From positions 5,625,501-5,689,500 of the forward strand of contig NZ_OW485601.1 of assembly GCF_937425535.1 (NCBI RefSeq): a stretch of DNA of 64,000 nt. The letters are read 5' to 3'. A program made the position numbers and the translations under genes. This document shows, one piece after another, positions 63,307-64,000 of the stretch. The stretch comes from Rhodovastum atsumiense (GTDB lineage: Bacteria > Pseudomonadota > Alphaproteobacteria > Acetobacterales > Acetobacteraceae). Numbering within the stretch: the stretch's first letter is position 1; each line of letters starts with the position of its first letter. The notes under the pieces are model-generated. The model was not told where the DNA came from and ran no database searches. It saw only the letters and a list, made by a program, of their open reading frames with translations.

Positions 63307-64000
63307 ATGTTCGTCCCCTTCATCCTGGCGCTGCGGCAGGCCGGCATCCCGGCCTCGCTGACCGAGTACCTGGCCCTGCTGGGCGCGATGAAGGCGGGGG
63401 TGGCCGCCTACAGCATTGAGGATTTCTACTATCTCAGCCGGGCGGCGCTGGTGAAGGACGAGCGCCTGCTCGATCGTTTCGACCGCGTCTTCGCCGAATG
63501 CTTCAAGGGGGTGGAGACGCCGCCGGGCGAGGCTCCGCGCGAACTGCCCGAGGAATGGCTGCGCAAGCTGGCCGAGAAGCTGCTCACGCCCGAGGAGATG
63601 GCGCAGATCGAGGCGCTCGGCGGCTTCGAGAAACTGATGGAGACGTTGCGCCAGCGCCTCGCCGAACAGAAGGGACGGCACCAGGGCGGGTCCAAATGGA
63701 TCGGCACCGCCGGGACCTCGCCCTTCGGCGCCTATGGCTACAACCCCGAGGGCGTGCGCATCGGCCAGGAGGAAAGCCAGCACCGGCGCGCGGTGAAGGT
63801 GTGGGACCGGCGCGAGTTCCGCGATCTCGACGGCGATGTCGCGCTCGGCACCCGCAACCTGAAGCTGGCGTTGCGCCGGTTGCGCCGCTTCGCCCGGCAG
63901 GGGGCGGCGACCGAGCTCGACCTGCCCGACACCGTGCGCGCCACCGCGAGCAATGCCGGGCAACTTGACCTGAAGCTGGTGCCGGAGCGGCACAACGCGG
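63307..64000 (+). CDS. CoxE-like VWA-containing protein, partial at window end
   Basis: N-terminal 231 residues of a VWA (CoxE) partner for the MoxR ATPase. MFVPFILALRQAGIPASLTEYLALL and YYLSRAALVKDERLLDRFDRVF are typical CoxE N-terminal blocks, then GTAGTSPFGAYGYNPEGVRIGQ. The VWA domain with its MIDAS motif is expected beyond 64000. Runs off the window in frame. Confidence 0.85.
   Translation, partial: MFVPFILALRQAGIPASLTEYLALLGAMKAGVAAYSIEDFYYLSRAALVKDERLLDRFDRVFAECFKGVETPPGEAPRELPEEWLRKLAEKLLTPEEMAQIEALGGFEKLMETLRQRLAEQKGRHQGGSKWIGTAGTSPFGAYGYNPEGVRIGQEESQHRRAVKVWDRREFRDLDGDVALGTRNLKLALRRLRRFARQGAATELDLPDTVRATASNAGQLDLKLVPERHNA

Overview
This is a GC-rich, gene-dense chromosomal segment of an alphaproteobacterium, most likely from the Rhodospirillales/Acetobacteraceae. 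The evidence is protein style: a cytochrome c', GlnK-AmtB followed by an outer-membrane barrel, an MlaE with a fused STAS domain, SecD/SecF as separate genes, YraN, and frequent GTG/TTG starts with ATGA-type overlaps. The genus is inferred, not shown. I found no rRNA or tRNA gene, CRISPR array, insertion sequence or phage module.

Layout. 0.2-4.8 kb: cytochrome c', a membrane hybrid histidine kinase, a 59-aa membrane protein and an orphan YnjB-like solute-binding protein. 5.1-8.1 kb: glnK-amtB-porin, the nitrogen-assimilation module. 8.2-12.2 kb: a polysaccharide ABC-2 exporter pair, an envelope lipoprotein, an SLT-SPOR lytic transglycosylase and a small conserved-looking protein. 12.7-17.8 kb: a DMT permease overlapping an ATC hydrolase, SIMPL and proline-rich secreted proteins, HdeD, 3-hydroxyisobutyryl-CoA hydrolase and two small membrane-stress-type proteins. 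17.9-20.7 kb: a shrunken polyamine-type ABC importer with an eroded ATPase. 20.7-24.2 kb: an Mla-type lipid transport operon (mlaE-mlaF-mlaD-lipoprotein), translationally coupled throughout. 24.2-32.5 kb: patatin, an orphan molybdenum hydroxylase large subunit and an RND efflux pair. 32.9-37.3 kb: pyruvyl transferase, then the sulfite reductase/siroheme genes (cobA-type methyltransferase divergent from cysI and a precorrin-2 dehydrogenase), including a 37-aa membrane protein. 37.4-42.6 kb: secF, secD, arylamine N-acetyltransferase, an oxidoreductase and a LysE exporter. 42.7-54.2 kb: a second orphan molybdenum hydroxylase large subunit, hutF, MFS-mepA, gtrA, molybdenum hydroxylase small and medium subunits, an Hsp70-like protein, gamma-glutamyltransferase and yraN. 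54.3-64 kb: a secreted protein, an anion permease, AsmA, a CheY-like receiver, an ABM-fold protein, a PheC-type periplasmic cyclohexadienyl dehydratase, a tiny ORF with an extraordinary ribosome-binding site, an SDR, a D-2-hydroxyacid dehydrogenase, and moxR-coxE running off the end.

Two features stand out. First, seven intergenic gaps hold chains of two to six short perfect hairpins. Their arms vary while their loops and connectors are conserved. They form a dispersed family that sits mostly at gene ends. Second, at 60.06-60.30 kb there is a palindrome-rich leader and a 16-nt perfect complement of the bacterial 16S rRNA 3' tail placed over the GTG start of a 23-codon ORF. A textbook intrinsic terminator follows. 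This looks like a compact, previously unnamed expression unit.
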